Made by a program: the position numbers and the translations under genes
Notes under the pieces: generated by a model
Database searches by the model: none
Told to the model about the DNA's origin: nothing
What the model saw: the letters and a program-made list of their open reading frames with translations, nothing else
Shown: positions 27,345 to 38,519 of the stretch, in pieces
How positions within the stretch are numbered: position 1 is the first letter of the stretch
How the letters are laid out: each line of letters starts with the position of its first letter
Assembly: GCF_001467585.1 (NCBI RefSeq)
Contig: NZ_LNXY01000020.1
Span: 110,520-174,519, forward strand
Length of the DNA stretch: 64,000 bases
Reading direction: 5' to 3'
Origin: Legionella drozanskii LLAP-1
GTDB taxonomy: Bacteria > Pseudomonadota > Gammaproteobacteria > Legionellales > Legionellaceae

Positions 27345-27373
27345 TTGCTTTGTGATTCTAGCTTTTATATAAT
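27345..27373 (+). promoter_or_regulatory. promoter of the tRNA-Val gene
   Basis: TTGCTT (27345-27350) and TATAAT (27368-27373) are spaced by 17 bases, about 32 bases upstream of the tRNA 5' end. The remainder of 27107-27405 is AT-rich without a supported gene. Confidence 0.65.
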
Positions 27374-27405
27374 CATCGCCACTTTGATATGCTAGAACGA
27401 ATAAT

Positions 27406-27480
27406 AGGCACGTAGCTCAGTGGTAGAGCACCACCTTGACATGGTGGTGGTCGGTGGTTCGATCCCACTCGTGCCTACCA
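27406..27480 (+). tRNA. tRNA-Val (GAC)
   Basis: The acceptor stem AGGCACG pairs with CGTGCCT, followed by discriminator A and an encoded CCA. The D arm GCTC-AGTGGTA-GAGC, the anticodon arm CCACC-TTGACAT-GGTGG with anticodon GAC, and the T arm with GGTTCGATCCC are all complete. The total is 75 bases. It lies directly upstream of thrS, separated by a terminator. Confidence 0.96.
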
Positions 27481-27484
27481 AACT

Positions 27485-27510
27485 AACCCTGCTGTGCAGG
27501 GTTTTTTTTT
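27485..27510 (+). terminator. Rho-independent terminator after tRNA-Val
   Basis: CCCTGC-TGT-GCAGGG is a perfect 6-base stem followed by nine T residues. It ends the tRNA transcript before thrS, so part of thrS transcription may arise by read-through. Confidence 0.85.
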
Positions 27511-27558
27511 CTCATTGAATCTTTGACGTGTGTGCCAGGGGAATGGAGGGACAACAAG

Positions 27559-29508
27559 ATGCCGAACATTAAATTACCTGATGGAAGTGTTAAACACTTT
27601 GAACACACTATAACTGTTCATGATGTGGCGCATAGTATCAGTCCTGGACTGGCAAAAGCCGCTTTGGCTGGCAAGGTAGATGGAAAATTAGTTGACACAA
27701 GCTATGCTATCTCTCGCGACTGTGAGCTGATGATTATCACTGAAAAACAAGAAAAGGAAAGTTTGGAAGTCATTCGCCATTCTACTGCACACTTATTGGC
27801 TCAAGCAGTTAAAAGTTTATTCCCTAGCGCACAGGTTACAATTGGTCCAGTGATTGAAGATGGATTTTATTATGATTTTGCTTTTGGCAGGCCTTTCACT
27901 CCAGAAGACTTAGAGCAAATAGAAGAAAAAATGCAGCAATTAGCGAAGGCCGATTATCCTGTCGTTCGTCGTGAAATGCCGCGTGATGAAGCGATCGATT
28001 ATTTCCGTAATATGGGCGAAGAATATAAAGCGAAGATTATTGCCGACATCCCTGCAGGAGATGTGATCTCTCTCTACCAGCAAGGCGATTTTGAAGATCT
28101 TTGTCGAGGTCCTCATGTACCCTCTACAGGCCGCTTAAAAGCATTTAAACTCACTAAAGTAGCTGGTGCTTATTGGCGTGGAGATGCTCGTAACGAAATG
28201 TTACAGCGAATTTACGGAACAGCCTGGGCGGATAAAAAAGCTTTGGCCGATTATTTACATCGACTCGAAGAAGCAGAAAAACGGGATCACCGAAAACTCG
28301 GAAAGGCCCTCGATTTCTTTCATTTTCAAGACATCGCACCCGGTATGGTCTTTTGGCACCCCAATGGTTGGATTGTCTATCAGCTGCTTGAGCAATATAT
28401 GCGCGGCCGTTTAAAAGATTTCGGATATCAAGAAATTAGAACTCCCCAATTAGTTGATAAAGTGTTATGGGAAAAATCGGGTCATTGGGAAAATTTTCGC
28501 GAAGAAATGTTTGTTACCGAGACCGAAAATCGTCAATATGCGGTCAAACCAATGAATTGCCCTTGCCATGTACAGGTTTATAATCAAGGATTAAGAAGTT
28601 ATCGCGATTTACCGATGAGACTCTCTGAGTTTGGTAATTGTCATCGCTGCGAACCTTCCGGAGCACTACATGGTTTGATGCGTGTTCGCAATATGGTGCA
28701 AGATGATGCACATATTTTCTGTACAGAAGAGCAAATTCAATCCGAAGTAGCAATGATGCTTGAATTAGTCAAATCAGTTTATACTGATTTTGGCTTCACG
28801 GAAATTAAGTACCGATTAGCTTTGCGACCAGAGAAAAGAGTAGGTAGCGATGAAATTTGGGATAAGGCTGAAAACGCATTAAAAGATGCAATGAATGGTC
28901 ACAACATTACTTGGATAGATGCACCTGGCGAAGGGGCTTTTTACGGCCCTAAGATCGAATGCTCCCTTGCGGATTGCTTAGGGCGAATTTGGCAGTGTGG
29001 TACAATCCAAGTTGATTTTTCGATGCCTGACCGTTTAGGTGCTCTCTATGTTGCTGAGGACGGGTCAAAACAAATCCCTGTGATGCTGCACCGTGCGATC
29101 TTAGGTTCTTTTGAGCGATTTATGGGAATTTTAATCGAGCATTACGCAGGACGTTTACCCCTTTGGTTGGCTCCATCGCAAGTAGCGGTCCTCCCAATAA
29201 GTGAAAAACAGCATGATTTCGTGCGAAAAATCACTAATATTTTACAAAAGCAGGGTGTTCGTGCAAATTTTGACTTGAGAAATGAGAAGATTGGCTTTAA
29301 AATCCGCGAGCACACTATGCAAAAAGTTCCTTATTTGCTCGTGGTTGGTGATAAAGAAGTCGAAAGTGACTCAGTCGCTGTACGAACTCGTGAAGGAACT
29401 GATTTGGGCGTAATGCGCATAGATACAATTTGCGAGCACTTGCATCAAGAAATTGCTGCAAAAGGCCGCCTTGAAAAAGATAACCTACTTGGAGGATCGA
29501 ACTATTAG
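27559..29508 (+). CDS. thrS: threonyl-tRNA synthetase
   Basis: A 649-residue class II synthetase. In order it has a TGS domain (residues 1-60, [14 protein letters not shown]), the editing domain with [11 protein letters not shown] and the late Cys/His of the zinc-like site (DLCRGPHVP), the catalytic core and an anticodon domain. In the core, motif 2 is [17 protein letters not shown], and the zinc ligands are in NCPCHV and later histidines. ATG 27559 is preceded by GGAGGG at 8 bases; the open frame extends further upstream, but the conserved protein begins here. It overlaps the AUU start of infC. Confidence 0.97.
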   Translation: MPNIKLPDGSVKHFEHTITVHDVAHSISPGLAKAALAGKVDGKLVDTSYAISRDCELMIITEKQEKESLEVIRHSTAHLLAQAVKSLFPSAQVTIGPVIEDGFYYDFAFGRPFTPEDLEQIEEKMQQLAKADYPVVRREMPRDEAIDYFRNMGEEYKAKIIADIPAGDVISLYQQGDFEDLCRGPHVPSTGRLKAFKLTKVAGAYWRGDARNEMLQRIYGTAWADKKALADYLHRLEEAEKRDHRKLGKALDFFHFQDIAPGMVFWHPNGWIVYQLLEQYMRGRLKDFGYQEIRTPQLVDKVLWEKSGHWENFREEMFVTETENRQYAVKPMNCPCHVQVYNQGLRSYRDLPMRLSEFGNCHRCEPSGALHGLMRVRNMVQDDAHIFCTEEQIQSEVAMMLELVKSVYTDFGFTEIKYRLALRPEKRVGSDEIWDKAENALKDAMNGHNITWIDAPGEGAFYGPKIECSLADCLGRIWQCGTIQVDFSMPDRLGALYVAEDGSKQIPVMLHRAILGSFERFMGILIEHYAGRLPLWLAPSQVAVLPISEKQHDFVRKITNILQKQGVRANFDLRNEKIGFKIREHTMQKVPYLLVVGDKEVESDSVAVRTREGTDLGVMRIDTICEHLHQEIAAKGRLEKDNLLGGSNY

Positions 29509-30037
29509 TGCATCAAATAAGCGTGACAGTGATCGCGCGCGGATTAATGAACAAATCAATGTACCTGAGGTACGCTTAATTGATGTCGATGGCAATCAGG
29601 TGGGAATTGTATCAACGCGAGAAGCCCTACGCACAGCAGAAGAAGGTGGTTTTGATTTGGTTGAAATATCACCAACAGCCAGACCTCCTGTCTGCCGTAT
29701 TATGGATTATGGTAAATTCCTCTTTGAAGTGAGTAAAAAACAGGCTGAAGCCAAGAAAAAGCAGAAGCAAATTCAAGTCAAAGAGCTTAAATTCCGTCCA
29801 ACAACGGAAGAGGGAGATTATCAGGTAAAGCTACGCAACCTGATCCGTTTCCTAAATCATGGCGACAAAGTCAAAATCACACTGCGTTTTCGCGGTAGAG
29901 AGATGGCTCATCAGGACATTGGCATGAAAATCATGGAGCGTTTGCAACGAGATACTGCTGAATTTGCAGTCCTTGAACAGCAAGCAAAACGTGAAGGTCG
30001 TCAATTACTGATGGTGTTAGCGCCAAAGAAAAAGTAA
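29504..30037 (+). CDS. infC: translation initiation factor IF-3 with AUU start codon
   Basis: A 177-residue IF-3, which keeps ribosomal subunits apart and checks start-codon fidelity. The N-domain ([18 protein letters not shown] and on), basic linker and C-domain ([20 protein letters not shown]) are all present. No ATG, GTG or TTG fits: GGAGG (29491-29495) is followed 8 bases later by ATT at 29504. AUU is the known infC start in E. coli, through which IF-3 represses its own synthesis. The ATT overlaps the thrS TAG, suggesting translational coupling. The longer frame from TTG 29453 runs inside thrS and is not needed. Confidence 0.93.
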   Translation: MSASNKRDSDRARINEQINVPEVRLIDVDGNQVGIVSTREALRTAEEGGFDLVEISPTARPPVCRIMDYGKFLFEVSKKQAEAKKKQKQIQVKELKFRPTTEEGDYQVKLRNLIRFLNHGDKVKITLRFRGREMAHQDIGMKIMERLQRDTAEFAVLEQQAKREGRQLLMVLAPKKK

Positions 30038-30215
30038 GGGGCGAATTGAAAGCCAGCTTTTAAACCCACCCTATGGTGTGGTAAAAGAGATGATTTCAGT
30101 TGGTTCCTAGGTGGTTGTTTAGATCTTCGCTCCCGCTAGATTCCATAGAATCGGTAAAAAGAGTTGATTGAAAACGCTACATCATTATAAGTAAATGAAT
30201 GCGGAGTATTTAGTT

Positions 30216-30416
30216 ATGCCAAAATTAAAGTCACATCGTGGAGCTGCAAAACGCTTCCGAAAGACAGCGACTGGTAGAGTTAAGCGTCGTGGCGCTTATC
30301 GAAACCATATCCTCACTAAGAAGTCGCCTAAGCAAAAACGACAATTACGTGTTGCTTCAGGTACTTTAAAAGCATGCGATGCGCGTTTAGCAAAACGTAT
30401 GCTGCATGGTAGTTAA
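30216..30416 (+). CDS. rpmI: 50S ribosomal protein L35
   Basis: A 66-residue basic protein, the standard L35 length, starting [15 protein letters not shown] chose ATG 30216 over the upstream ATG 30195 because the family begins MPK and CGGAG lies upstream. The 178-base infC-rpmI gap is where L20-dependent repression acts in E. coli; I could not identify a specific L20 site here. Confidence 0.95.
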   Translation: MPKLKSHRGAAKRFRKTATGRVKRRGAYRNHILTKKSPKQKRQLRVASGTLKACDARLAKRMLHGS

Positions 30417-30430
30417 GGGGAGGATAAAAA

Positions 30431-30787
30431 ATGCCAAGAGTTAAACGTGGTGTGACGGCTAAAGCACGTCATAAGAAAATTTTAGATCAAGCCAAAGGCT
30501 ATTACGGTGCCCGTAGTCGGACTTACCGAGTTGCCAAACAAGCGGTTATCAAAGCTGGGCAATATGCTTATCGTGACCGACGTCAGAAAAAACGTCAGTT
30601 CCGTGCATTGTGGATTACTCGTATTAATGCTCAAGCACGTGAATGCGGTATGTCATACAGCCGCTTAATCGCTGGATTAAAGAAAGCTGAAATTGAGCTC
30701 GATCGCAAAATATTGGCTGATATGGCTGTATATGATAAACAAGCTTTTGCAGCGTTAGCTGAAACAGCAAAAGCAGCACTTGCTTAA
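30431..30787 (+). CDS. rplT: 50S ribosomal protein L20
   Basis: A 118-residue protein that binds 23S rRNA early in 50S assembly and in E. coli represses its own operon. It starts [18 protein letters not shown] and contains the [18 protein letters not shown] helix. It is 14 bases after rpmI with a GGGGAGG ribosome site. Confidence 0.97.
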   Translation: MPRVKRGVTAKARHKKILDQAKGYYGARSRTYRVAKQAVIKAGQYAYRDRRQKKRQFRALWITRINAQARECGMSYSRLIAGLKKAEIELDRKILADMAVYDKQAFAALAETAKAALA

Positions 30788-30804
30788 AGTTTTGTTGCCA
30801 ATTC

Positions 30805-30834
30805 ACTAACTTGTGGCCTAAGGAACAAGTTAGT
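30805..30834 (+). promoter_or_regulatory. perfect 10-base hairpin downstream of rplT
   Basis: ACTAACTTGT and ACAAGTTAGT pair perfectly around a 10-base loop GGCCTAAGGA. No T-run follows, so it is not a simple terminator. It lies 17 bases after rplT and 46 bases before a second, terminator-like hairpin. The pair may form an attenuator or a stabilising structure ahead of pheS. Confidence 0.55.
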
Positions 30835-30881
30835 AGAATTGATAACAATACCTAGTAATTTCTGTTGTAATAAATTATTGA

Positions 30882-31933
<1,052 letters not shown>

Positions 31934-31955
31934 GCGATATTAGGCGGGTATTTAA

Positions 31956-34334
31956 ATGAAAGTTAGTGAATTGTGGTTACGTGAGTGGGTAAATCCTTCT
32001 TTAAATGAGCAGCAACTTGCTTCGTTGTTAACTATGGCTGGTTTAGAAGTTGATGCTCTAAACCCTGTTGCCGGGGCATTTGATCGTGTTATCGTCGCGC
32101 AGGTAACAACTACTAAACCTCATCCACAGGCTGACAAATTAACTTTATGTGAAGTAAATACTGGTAGTGGTGATTTATTGAAAGTTGTCTGCGGTGCAGC
32201 AAATGTTCGCGCTGGTCTCAAAGTTGCGCTGGCTCAGATTGGTGCCAATCTCCCTGGCGGATTAGTCATTAAAGAGTCGACTTTACGAGGCGAGTTGTCG
32301 CAGGGCATGCTATGCTCTGTGGCTGAACTTGGTTTGGCAGAGTCCTCTGATGGCATCATGGAGCTTGAAGAAGATGCGCCGATAGGCGCGGATTTACGTA
32401 CTTATTTGATCCTGAATGATCATGTGCTTGATATTGACTTAACGCCAAACCGTGCCGATTGCTTCAGTGTTCTTGGAGTCGCACGGGAATTATCAGCACT
32501 GACTCAACTTCCGCTTAAATCAGTACCGCAACAAGTTATCCAACCCACGATTGATGAGTCGCTAACCATTCAATTACAAGCAAAAGAAGCGTGTCCTCAA
32601 TATGCTGGACGTATTATTCGCGGCATTAATTCTCAAGCTCGGACTCCAAGTTGGATGAGTGAGCGCTTGCGTCGTGCAGGTTTGCGTACTATCCATCCCG
32701 TTGTGGATGTAACTAATTACGTCATGCTTGAATTAGGGCAACCGATGCATGCTTTTGATTTGGCAACGATAAAAGGTTCTATTATCGTTCGTTTTAGTAA
32801 TGATAATGAAACACTTGAGCTACTTGATGGTCAACAAATTAGTTTGAGCAATAAAGTATTGGTAATTGCTGACAACGAAAAACTGCTAGCGATGGCAGGA
32901 GTGATGGGGGGCGAAGAGAGTGCCGTTCAGGAACACACGAAAGATATTTTTCTTGAAAGCGCCTACTTTAATCCTCTGACAATTGCTGGAGTAGCGAGAA
33001 GTTACGGTCTCACAAGTGACTCATCTCAGCGTTTTGAGCGCGGTGTTGATCCTAATATACAAGTTTTAGCACTAGAGCGTGCTACTGCACTGTTGCTTGA
33101 AATTGTTGGTGGGCAAGTTGGCCCAGTTTGTTTAGTCGCAGAGCCCAGTGCTTTGCCTCAAAAAATGACAGTACAGTTTAATCCCGAGGCGGTCAAACGA
33201 ATTACAGGGATGACAGTCGCTGAGGAAGAAATGGCAGTGATGCTTCAAGGTCTTGGTATGACCGTTGATAAAAAAACGAATTTGTGGATGGTAGAAATTC
33301 CTTCTCATCGATTTGATATTCGCCTCGAAGCCGATTTAGTTGAAGAAATTATTCGTCTTTATGGCTATGATAAAATGTCTGGCGAAAAAATGATTACCAC
33401 AGTGCAAGCCGGTAATGTGAATCCTTTTGAAGCACTGGCTGTGCGAATTGCGCGCTTATTTACTGCCAGAGGGTATCACGAAACCATTAGTTATAGCTTC
33501 GTTGATCCTGAATTACAGCAAGCACTTTATCCTGATCAGGCAGCAATGCAGCTTCTCAATCCAATTTCCTCAGAACTCTCTCAAATGCGAGTGGGCATGT
33601 GGCCTGGATTACTTGCCTCGATGGTTCATAATATTCATCGTCAGCAAACCGCCATCAAAATTTTTGAAAACGGAGTGATTTTCGATTTACAAACAGGTTC
33701 TTTGCAAGAGCATTCCTGTGTGGCTGGCTTATTAGCAGGTGAACATGGGACTATGAATTGGAGCGAAGAAACAAGGAAATTTGATTTTTACGATCTAAAA
33801 GGGGATTTAGAAGCGCTTTTTAGTTTTTTACACCTAAACAACACAAGTTTTGAAAGTGCCGAGCATCCCGCTCTACACCCCGGTAAATCAGCAAAAATTA
33901 TGATAGGCGGGCATCATGCAGGTTGGTGTGGATCCTTGCACCCACGGATCGCTGATGAACTTGATTTAAATGAAGAAGTTATATTATTTGAATTAAAATT
34001 AACTTCTTTAATCAATGAAACATCTGTGCGTTATCAGCAAATTTCCAAATTCCCGCAAATACGCCGCGATTTATCGATGTTAGCCGATAATGAGGTGAGT
34101 GCAGCACAAATTGAGGCGGCAGTACGCCAAGTAGTCAATACGGCTTGGCTCAAAGCATTTGATGTATTTGATGTTTACACCGGCGAATCAATTCCTCCAG
34201 GAAAGAAAAGCTTAGCAATTGCCCTTACTTTGCAAGACAATACACGTACCATGATTGATAGCGAGATCAATGCAATAATTAGTGCTATAATCAACAAATT
34301 GAAAGAGGAATTTTCCATAATATTGAGGGACTAA
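31956..34334 (+). CDS. pheT: phenylalanyl-tRNA synthetase beta subunit
   Basis: A 792-residue subunit that carries the editing site and anticodon-binding domain. It has an N-terminal tRNA-binding OB domain ([20 protein letters not shown]), B3/B4 editing domain, B5 domain and the catalytic-like core, and a C-terminal ferredoxin-fold anticodon domain ([20 protein letters not shown]). Length matches the bacterial norm (about 795). ihfA starts 2 bases after its stop. Confidence 0.97.
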   Translation: MKVSELWLREWVNPSLNEQQLASLLTMAGLEVDALNPVAGAFDRVIVAQVTTTKPHPQADKLTLCEVNTGSGDLLKVVCGAANVRAGLKVALAQIGANLPGGLVIKESTLRGELSQGMLCSVAELGLAESSDGIMELEEDAPIGADLRTYLILNDHVLDIDLTPNRADCFSVLGVARELSALTQLPLKSVPQQVIQPTIDESLTIQLQAKEACPQYAGRIIRGINSQARTPSWMSERLRRAGLRTIHPVVDVTNYVMLELGQPMHAFDLATIKGSIIVRFSNDNETLELLDGQQISLSNKVLVIADNEKLLAMAGVMGGEESAVQEHTKDIFLESAYFNPLTIAGVARSYGLTSDSSQRFERGVDPNIQVLALERATALLLEIVGGQVGPVCLVAEPSALPQKMTVQFNPEAVKRITGMTVAEEEMAVMLQGLGMTVDKKTNLWMVEIPSHRFDIRLEADLVEEIIRLYGYDKMSGEKMITTVQAGNVNPFEALAVRIARLFTARGYHETISYSFVDPELQQALYPDQAAMQLLNPISSELSQMRVGMWPGLLASMVHNIHRQQTAIKIFENGVIFDLQTGSLQEHSCVAGLLAGEHGTMNWSEETRKFDFYDLKGDLEALFSFLHLNNTSFESAEHPALHPGKSAKIMIGGHHAGWCGSLHPRIADELDLNEEVILFELKLTSLINETSVRYQQISKFPQIRRDLSMLADNEVSAAQIEAAVRQVVNTAWLKAFDVFDVYTGESIPPGKKSLAIALTLQDNTRTMIDSEINAIISAIINKLKEEFSIILRD

Positions 34335-34336
34335 TC

Positions 34337-34630
34337 GTGAATGCGCTAAGTAAAGCAATGATTGCGGAAACCTTATGTAACGAGCTAAATCTTACCAAAC
34401 CTGATGCAAAGGAAATGGTAGAACAATTTTATGAATCTTTAAGGTACGCCTTGGAAAGTGGCGAACACATAAAATTGTCGGGATTTGGTAACTTTACTCT
34501 GCGTGATAAAGCGCAGCGACCGGGAAGAAATCCTAAAACAGGAGAAGAAATTCCTGTAGTGGCAAGGCGGGTGGTAACGTTTAAGCCTGGCCTTAAATTA
34601 AAGACCAAAATCGAAGAACGGGATAAATAA
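34337..34630 (+). CDS. ihfA: integration host factor alpha subunit
   Basis: A 97-residue DNA-bending protein that acts with IHF-beta. The DNA-clasp arm [21 protein letters not shown] contains the intercalating Pro. The start is GTG at 34337, 2 bases after pheT, as in E. coli pheT-ihfA. No ihfB is in the window. Confidence 0.96.
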   Translation: MNALSKAMIAETLCNELNLTKPDAKEMVEQFYESLRYALESGEHIKLSGFGNFTLRDKAQRPGRNPKTGEEIPVVARRVVTFKPGLKLKTKIEERDK

Positions 34631-34634
34631 GCTG

Positions 34635-34949
34635 TTGACCCACTATACTAAGCATGTATTTTTATGCACTAACCAGAAAGTAGCCGGAAAAAAATGCTGT
34701 GCTAGTTCTGGCGGTGAGCCTTTTTTTAATTATATGAAATCTAAATTGTCAGAGCTTGAATTGCATGGGCCTGGCAAAATCAGAATATCTAAATCTGCTT
34801 GTCTTGGCCGCTGTAGCGAAGGTCCCTGCATCGTGATTTATCCTGAAGGCGTATGGTATACTTACGCCACTGTGGCTGATATTGATGAAATAATAGGCAG
34901 CCATCTCATAGCCGGCGAGACTGTAGAACGCCTGCTGATCCCTAATTAG
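34635..34949 (+). CDS. thioredoxin-like [2Fe-2S] ferredoxin
   Basis: A 104-residue protein of the thioredoxin-like 2Fe-2S ferredoxin type. Cluster cysteines are visible in VFLCTNQK with GKKCC, and in ACLGRCSEGPCIVIYPEG, which gives the C-x3-C pattern of the family. Related domains occur in the NADH dehydrogenase NuoE subunit. The start is TTG at 34635, 4 bases after ihfA. Electron partner unknown. Confidence 0.85.
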   Translation: MTHYTKHVFLCTNQKVAGKKCCASSGGEPFFNYMKSKLSELELHGPGKIRISKSACLGRCSEGPCIVIYPEGVWYTYATVADIDEIIGSHLIAGETVERLLIPN

Positions 34950-35060
34950 TAGATAATTGCAAGAATATATAACATTTTTACTTGTAGGTTATCTCAGTTT
35001 TAGTTAAAATCGCCCGTCTGATTGAAAGATTACCAATAAAGGCGGTACGGAGTTAATTTA

Positions 35061-35495
35061 ATGAAAACATTTAGCGCCAAGACACATGAAGTCAAACGAG
35101 ACTGGTATGTGATCGATGCTAGCGACAAAGTTTTAGGTCGTCTTGCTACTGAGATTGCCCGACGTTTACGCGGCAAACATAAGGCTGAGTACACCCCTCA
35201 CGTGGATACTGGTGATTACATCATTGTAACCAATGCGGAAAAGGTGACTGTTACAGGCCGAAAATTTAAAGAGAAGATGTATCATCATCACACTGGGTTT
35301 CCTGGTGGGATTAAATCGATTTCTTTCGATAAATTACAGGCGAAAAATCCTGTGCGTATTATCGAGTTGGCAGTAAAAGGCATGCTTCCCAAGAACCCAT
35401 TGGGTAGAGAAATGTACCGCAAACTAAAAGTATATGCTGGTAATGAGCATCCGCATACTGCACAGGTACCCAAGCAACTTGAGATTGAGGAATAA
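35061..35495 (+). CDS. rplM: 50S ribosomal protein L13
   Basis: A 144-residue L13. [27 protein letters not shown] at the N-terminus and [21 protein letters not shown] near the C-terminus are family signatures. It is the first gene of the rplM-rpsI operon, with an ACGGAG ribosome site. Confidence 0.97.
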   Translation: MKTFSAKTHEVKRDWYVIDASDKVLGRLATEIARRLRGKHKAEYTPHVDTGDYIIVTNAEKVTVTGRKFKEKMYHHHTGFPGGIKSISFDKLQAKNPVRIIELAVKGMLPKNPLGREMYRKLKVYAGNEHPHTAQVPKQLEIEE

Positions 35496-35500
35496 GTACT

Positions 35501-35932
35501 ATGGCTGAAAAACAGCAATACTATGGCACTGGTCGTAGAAAAAGTTCAACGGCAAGAGTGTTCTTACGTCCTGGTAAGGGCGAAATTAAGGTTAATAACC
35601 GTGCCTTAGAAGATTATTTTGGTCGTGAAACTTCTTGCATGATTGTTCGTCAGCCTTTAGAAACTGTTGATGTAATCGGAAAGTTTGATGTTTACGCTAC
35701 TGTAGTTGGCGGCGGAATTTCTGGACAAGCAGGTGCAGTTCGTTTAGGTATCGCTCGTGCTCTCGTTATTTATGATGAGCAGGGCTTGGCAGAAGACGCT
35801 GAACCAAATCCAGAATCCTACCGTAGAAAATTACGTGCTCGCGGTTTGTTGACTCGCGATTCACGACGCGTAGAAAGGAAAAAAGTTGGTTTGCACAAAG
35901 CACGTCGTGCAACCCAGTACTCCAAGCGTTAA
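35501..35932 (+). CDS. rpsI: 30S ribosomal protein S9
   Basis: A 143-residue S9. [21 protein letters not shown] and the C-terminal tail [11 protein letters not shown], which reaches the P-site tRNA, are present. It starts 5 bases after rplM and is followed by a strong terminator. The N-terminus is several residues longer than in E. coli (130). Confidence 0.97.
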   Translation: MAEKQQYYGTGRRKSSTARVFLRPGKGEIKVNNRALEDYFGRETSCMIVRQPLETVDVIGKFDVYATVVGGGISGQAGAVRLGIARALVIYDEQGLAEDAEPNPESYRRKLRARGLLTRDSRRVERKKVGLHKARRATQYSKR

Positions 35933-35940
35933 TATATTCA

Positions 35941-35965
35941 ACCCCACTCCTGTGGGGTTTTTTTT
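35941..35965 (+). terminator. Rho-independent terminator of rplM-rpsI
   Basis: ACCCCAC-TCCT-GTGGGGT is followed by a run of T residues, directly after the rpsI stop. Confidence 0.9.
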
Positions 35966-36137
35966 ATGCGTTTTCGAGTTAACCTAGAAGTTCAGAAGAC
36001 TTAAACAAGCGTAGTCTTGATGAAAGAGAACCTCTTGTGAAGGTTTATCTTTCTCCAATGAAATAAAAGCTAAATCGGTGAACCTACAAACTCTTCCATC
36101 ATTCTCCTATAAAATAAGCGCTTACCTTCTTTGTTAG

Positions 36138-36286
36138 TTAGGCATTATAAGCATTGTTTACCAAGTTCGATAATTTTTGATCAAGCTCTAGAGCTACTTT
36201 AGTCACTTGCTCATTCTTAAATTGTCCAAAAAGAGTGGAGGGTAAATCATATTCAACGGTCACATAATTAGGCTTATCAGTAGGGT
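36138..36286 (-). pseudogene. 3' fragment of a lost gene
   Basis: The minus strand reads in one frame from PTDKPNYVTVEYDLPSTLFG to a C-terminal LSNLVNNAYNA and a TAA at 36138-36140. There is no start codon with a ribosome site; the frame runs into the start of the plus-strand gene at 36287. The residue pattern is clearly protein-like, so this looks like the tail of a gene whose front part was replaced. The remainder of the 35966-36137 gap contains a diverged copy of the repeat at 16522 and no gene. Confidence 0.45.
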
Positions 36287-37723
36287 ATGTATAGCAAAAC
36301 AATTGAAGATATTCAGAATGAATTAGAAGAAATATTTGATATCAAAAATCGAAATCAAATCGATAGCAAACAGAGAGTATTACTAGAAAATATACTAATT
36401 GGCTTAAGAACATTTCAAAATACAAAAACGTTCACTAATTTAGCTCTCATTGTTGACGAATGTGAGGCTTTTTTTTTTAATATCTCAATTGAGTTGCGCA
36501 AAGATTGGAATGCATTATTAGACTTAGCTGGCCTTCCATCACCGCTTGTTAACTCTAGAATTTATCCTGCTCAACTTAATCAAGCCTTATTAGTCCTTGC
36601 TATACAAAAAAATGCAGCGTCTCTTTTAAATTTACAAAATAATCTTGATTCTGAGTTGCAATCCGTAGAATTAACTCCAGATAATTTGGCATTAATCAGA
36701 TGGGCTCGTATAAAAAACCTGCTAGTACAAGATGGTTATTCAGGACTTCGTTATCTTCGTCCAGAATACTGGGATGAATTTTGGACTCATGGATTTTTAT
36801 CGCTAAAAAGCTGGGTATTTGAAGAGGGAGTATTTGCCAATACTATTGTAACTTTTCAAGAGCTAAGAACAAACAAGGCAGTTCTGGGAAAATGGAATGA
36901 TTTAAATAAGGTTTATTTCACAAATCCTAGTAACTATGAAGTTTTTGTCAAAGAAGGATTACTATTTTGTCTTGATGGTAATGAAAAATTATGTAGTATG
37001 AATACTTATTATCGTGAAGCTCATATTGCTGATAAGGAATTATTATTAGCAATAAGTGCAGAGGGTAGAATATTTGTAAGCAATTGCCTTGAAAATGTTG
37101 GAAATGGTTATAACCACTCAACTTTTTTCAGTGGAAAACCTGGCTTATTTTTCGGAACGATTCGTGTCGATCAAGGACAAATTGTTTATCTTTCTAATCA
37201 GACTGGTCATTATAAATCCACAGTTCGCGAGCTCTTAAATGTATTGAGGTTATTAAAACAAGCTGATCTAGACTTAAGAAAATTTCATGTAAAATTGAGC
37301 GGTGTCAGTGGCAATAGGAATGCTGAGCATTTTTTGGCGATGAGAGGGTTTGTTCTAAGAGACGAGCTAAGGCTTTTTGTCTCTCCGAAAGGCGCTATTC
37401 TTCAAAAAGCAATAAAAAATAGTAACATCGATACAGTGACTGAGTTTTTTACAAGACCAGGATTAAGGAAATATTTGATTATGGAGGATAAGGATGGAAA
37501 AAATATTTTACAGCAAGCGATTGATGCCTATAATCCTCAAATACCTGATTCAGAGATTGTATTTCGCCTTATTGTTGAAAATTTAGATAAGCTACCACGG
37601 TTTTTTTACAGGTATATGGATAATAGTCTTTGCGATTCTATTTATTATTTAGGCAATGCTGATAAATCTGAATTAAAAAATATTTTTGAGAACAAATTTC
37701 CTGGAATGAAGATAAATTATTAA
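36287..37723 (+). CDS. hypothetical protein, possible Dot/Icm effector, with ankyrin-like C-terminus
   Basis: A 478-residue soluble protein without a signal peptide. It is AT-rich compared with its neighbours. The middle part has FFSGKPGLFFGTIRV and IVYLSNQTGHYKST, a motif pair I associate with a conserved but functionally undefined domain in bacterial effector-like proteins. Near the C-terminus KGAILQKAIKNSNIDTVTEF and DKDGKNILQQAIDAYN look like ankyrin repeats. The first 200 residues are helical. Its isolated position between housekeeping operons, next to a gene fragment, suggests insertion by transfer. The effector assignment is inference. Confidence 0.6.
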   Translation: MYSKTIEDIQNELEEIFDIKNRNQIDSKQRVLLENILIGLRTFQNTKTFTNLALIVDECEAFFFNISIELRKDWNALLDLAGLPSPLVNSRIYPAQLNQALLVLAIQKNAASLLNLQNNLDSELQSVELTPDNLALIRWARIKNLLVQDGYSGLRYLRPEYWDEFWTHGFLSLKSWVFEEGVFANTIVTFQELRTNKAVLGKWNDLNKVYFTNPSNYEVFVKEGLLFCLDGNEKLCSMNTYYREAHIADKELLLAISAEGRIFVSNCLENVGNGYNHSTFFSGKPGLFFGTIRVDQGQIVYLSNQTGHYKSTVRELLNVLRLLKQADLDLRKFHVKLSGVSGNRNAEHFLAMRGFVLRDELRLFVSPKGAILQKAIKNSNIDTVTEFFTRPGLRKYLIMEDKDGKNILQQAIDAYNPQIPDSEIVFRLIVENLDKLPRFFYRYMDNSLCDSIYYLGNADKSELKNIFENKFPGMKINY

Positions 37724-37728
37724 AAGAA

Positions 37729-37756
37729 GGGTGCTGTCCTAATTTTTCGGACACCC
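37729..37756 (+). terminator. hairpin after the possible effector gene
   Basis: GGGTG-CT-GTCC pairs with GGACACCC with a 2-base bulge, around a TAATTTTTC loop. No T-run follows. It probably ends or stabilises the upstream transcript; similarity to an IS end is possible but not supported by a partner copy. Confidence 0.4.
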
Positions 37757-37807
37757 ATCAGCCCTTTGGATCAAGCTATAATCAAGGCCTCGCAAAGAAT
37801 GAAACGT

Positions 37808-37835
37808 TTGCAAAAGATTAATTCTTTGCTATAAC
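37808..37835 (+). promoter_or_regulatory. possible promoter of petABC
   Basis: TTGCAA (37808-37813) and TATAAC (37830-37835) are spaced by 16 bases, 49 bases ahead of petA. Confidence 0.4.
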
Positions 37836-37883
37836 AGAGCCTATTTTTCCTGGACTCGCCAGTTCAATGAGTAAGATTTTGCA

Positions 37884-38519
37884 ATGACCCAAATTGATAA
37901 GAAACATCCTAGTCCTGAGGATAATCCTAATGCTGAAGCCGTCGATGAGCAAAGGCGGCGTTTTTTGTTAGTCACAACGGGTGTTTTAGGCGGGATTGGT
38001 GCAGCTTGTGCTTTAACTCCTTTTATTTCATCTTGGTTACCCAGTGCGAAAGCTCAGGCAGAGGGTGCTCCTGTACAAGTCGACCTCAATCGATTAGAAC
38101 CGGGTCAACAAGTCACTGTAGAATGGCAAGGAAAGCCAGTTTGGATAATACGGCGAACAAAGAAAATGCTAGTACAACTTGCAGGTCATGACAGTCAATT
38201 GCGAGATCCCCAGTCGCTCGTTGAACAGCAACCCGATTACGCAAAAAATCAATACCGTTCGATTAATCCTGAATACCTAGTCCTAATTGGTATTTGTACC
38301 CATTTGGGTTGTGCTCCCAAATTTAGACCGGTTGAAAACGAATTAGGCCCTCATTGGCCTGGTGGATTTTATTGTCCTTGTCACGGCTCAACTTTTGATC
38401 TTGCCGGACGTGTCTTTAAAGGGGTGCCGGCACCGATTAATTTGGAAGTTCCGCCTTATCGATTTATTAATGAAAGCACAATTATTATTGGTGAAGAGGA
38501 AGAAGGATTTTCATCATGA
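37884..38519 (+). CDS. petA: cytochrome bc1 Rieske iron-sulfur subunit
   Basis: A 211-residue Rieske protein. A twin-arginine-type N-terminus (QRRRFLLVTTGVLGG) is followed by a membrane helix. The 2Fe-2S ligands are in CTHLGCAP and FYCPCHGS. It oxidises quinol at the Qo site and passes the electron to cytochrome c1. The stop overlaps the petB start by 4 bases. Confidence 0.96.
   Translation: MTQIDKKHPSPEDNPNAEAVDEQRRRFLLVTTGVLGGIGAACALTPFISSWLPSAKAQAEGAPVQVDLNRLEPGQQVTVEWQGKPVWIIRRTKKMLVQLAGHDSQLRDPQSLVEQQPDYAKNQYRSINPEYLVLIGICTHLGCAPKFRPVENELGPHWPGGFYCPCHGSTFDLAGRVFKGVPAPINLEVPPYRFINESTIIIGEEEEGFSS

Noticed and set aside
29453-29503. Upstream extension of infC from TTG 29453
   Set aside because: It lies wholly within thrS and adds residues not found in IF-3; the ATT at 29504 has the ribosome site.
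37729-37756. Hairpin as an insertion sequence end
   Set aside because: No matching inverted copy or transposase is present nearby; it is explained as a transcript-end hairpin.
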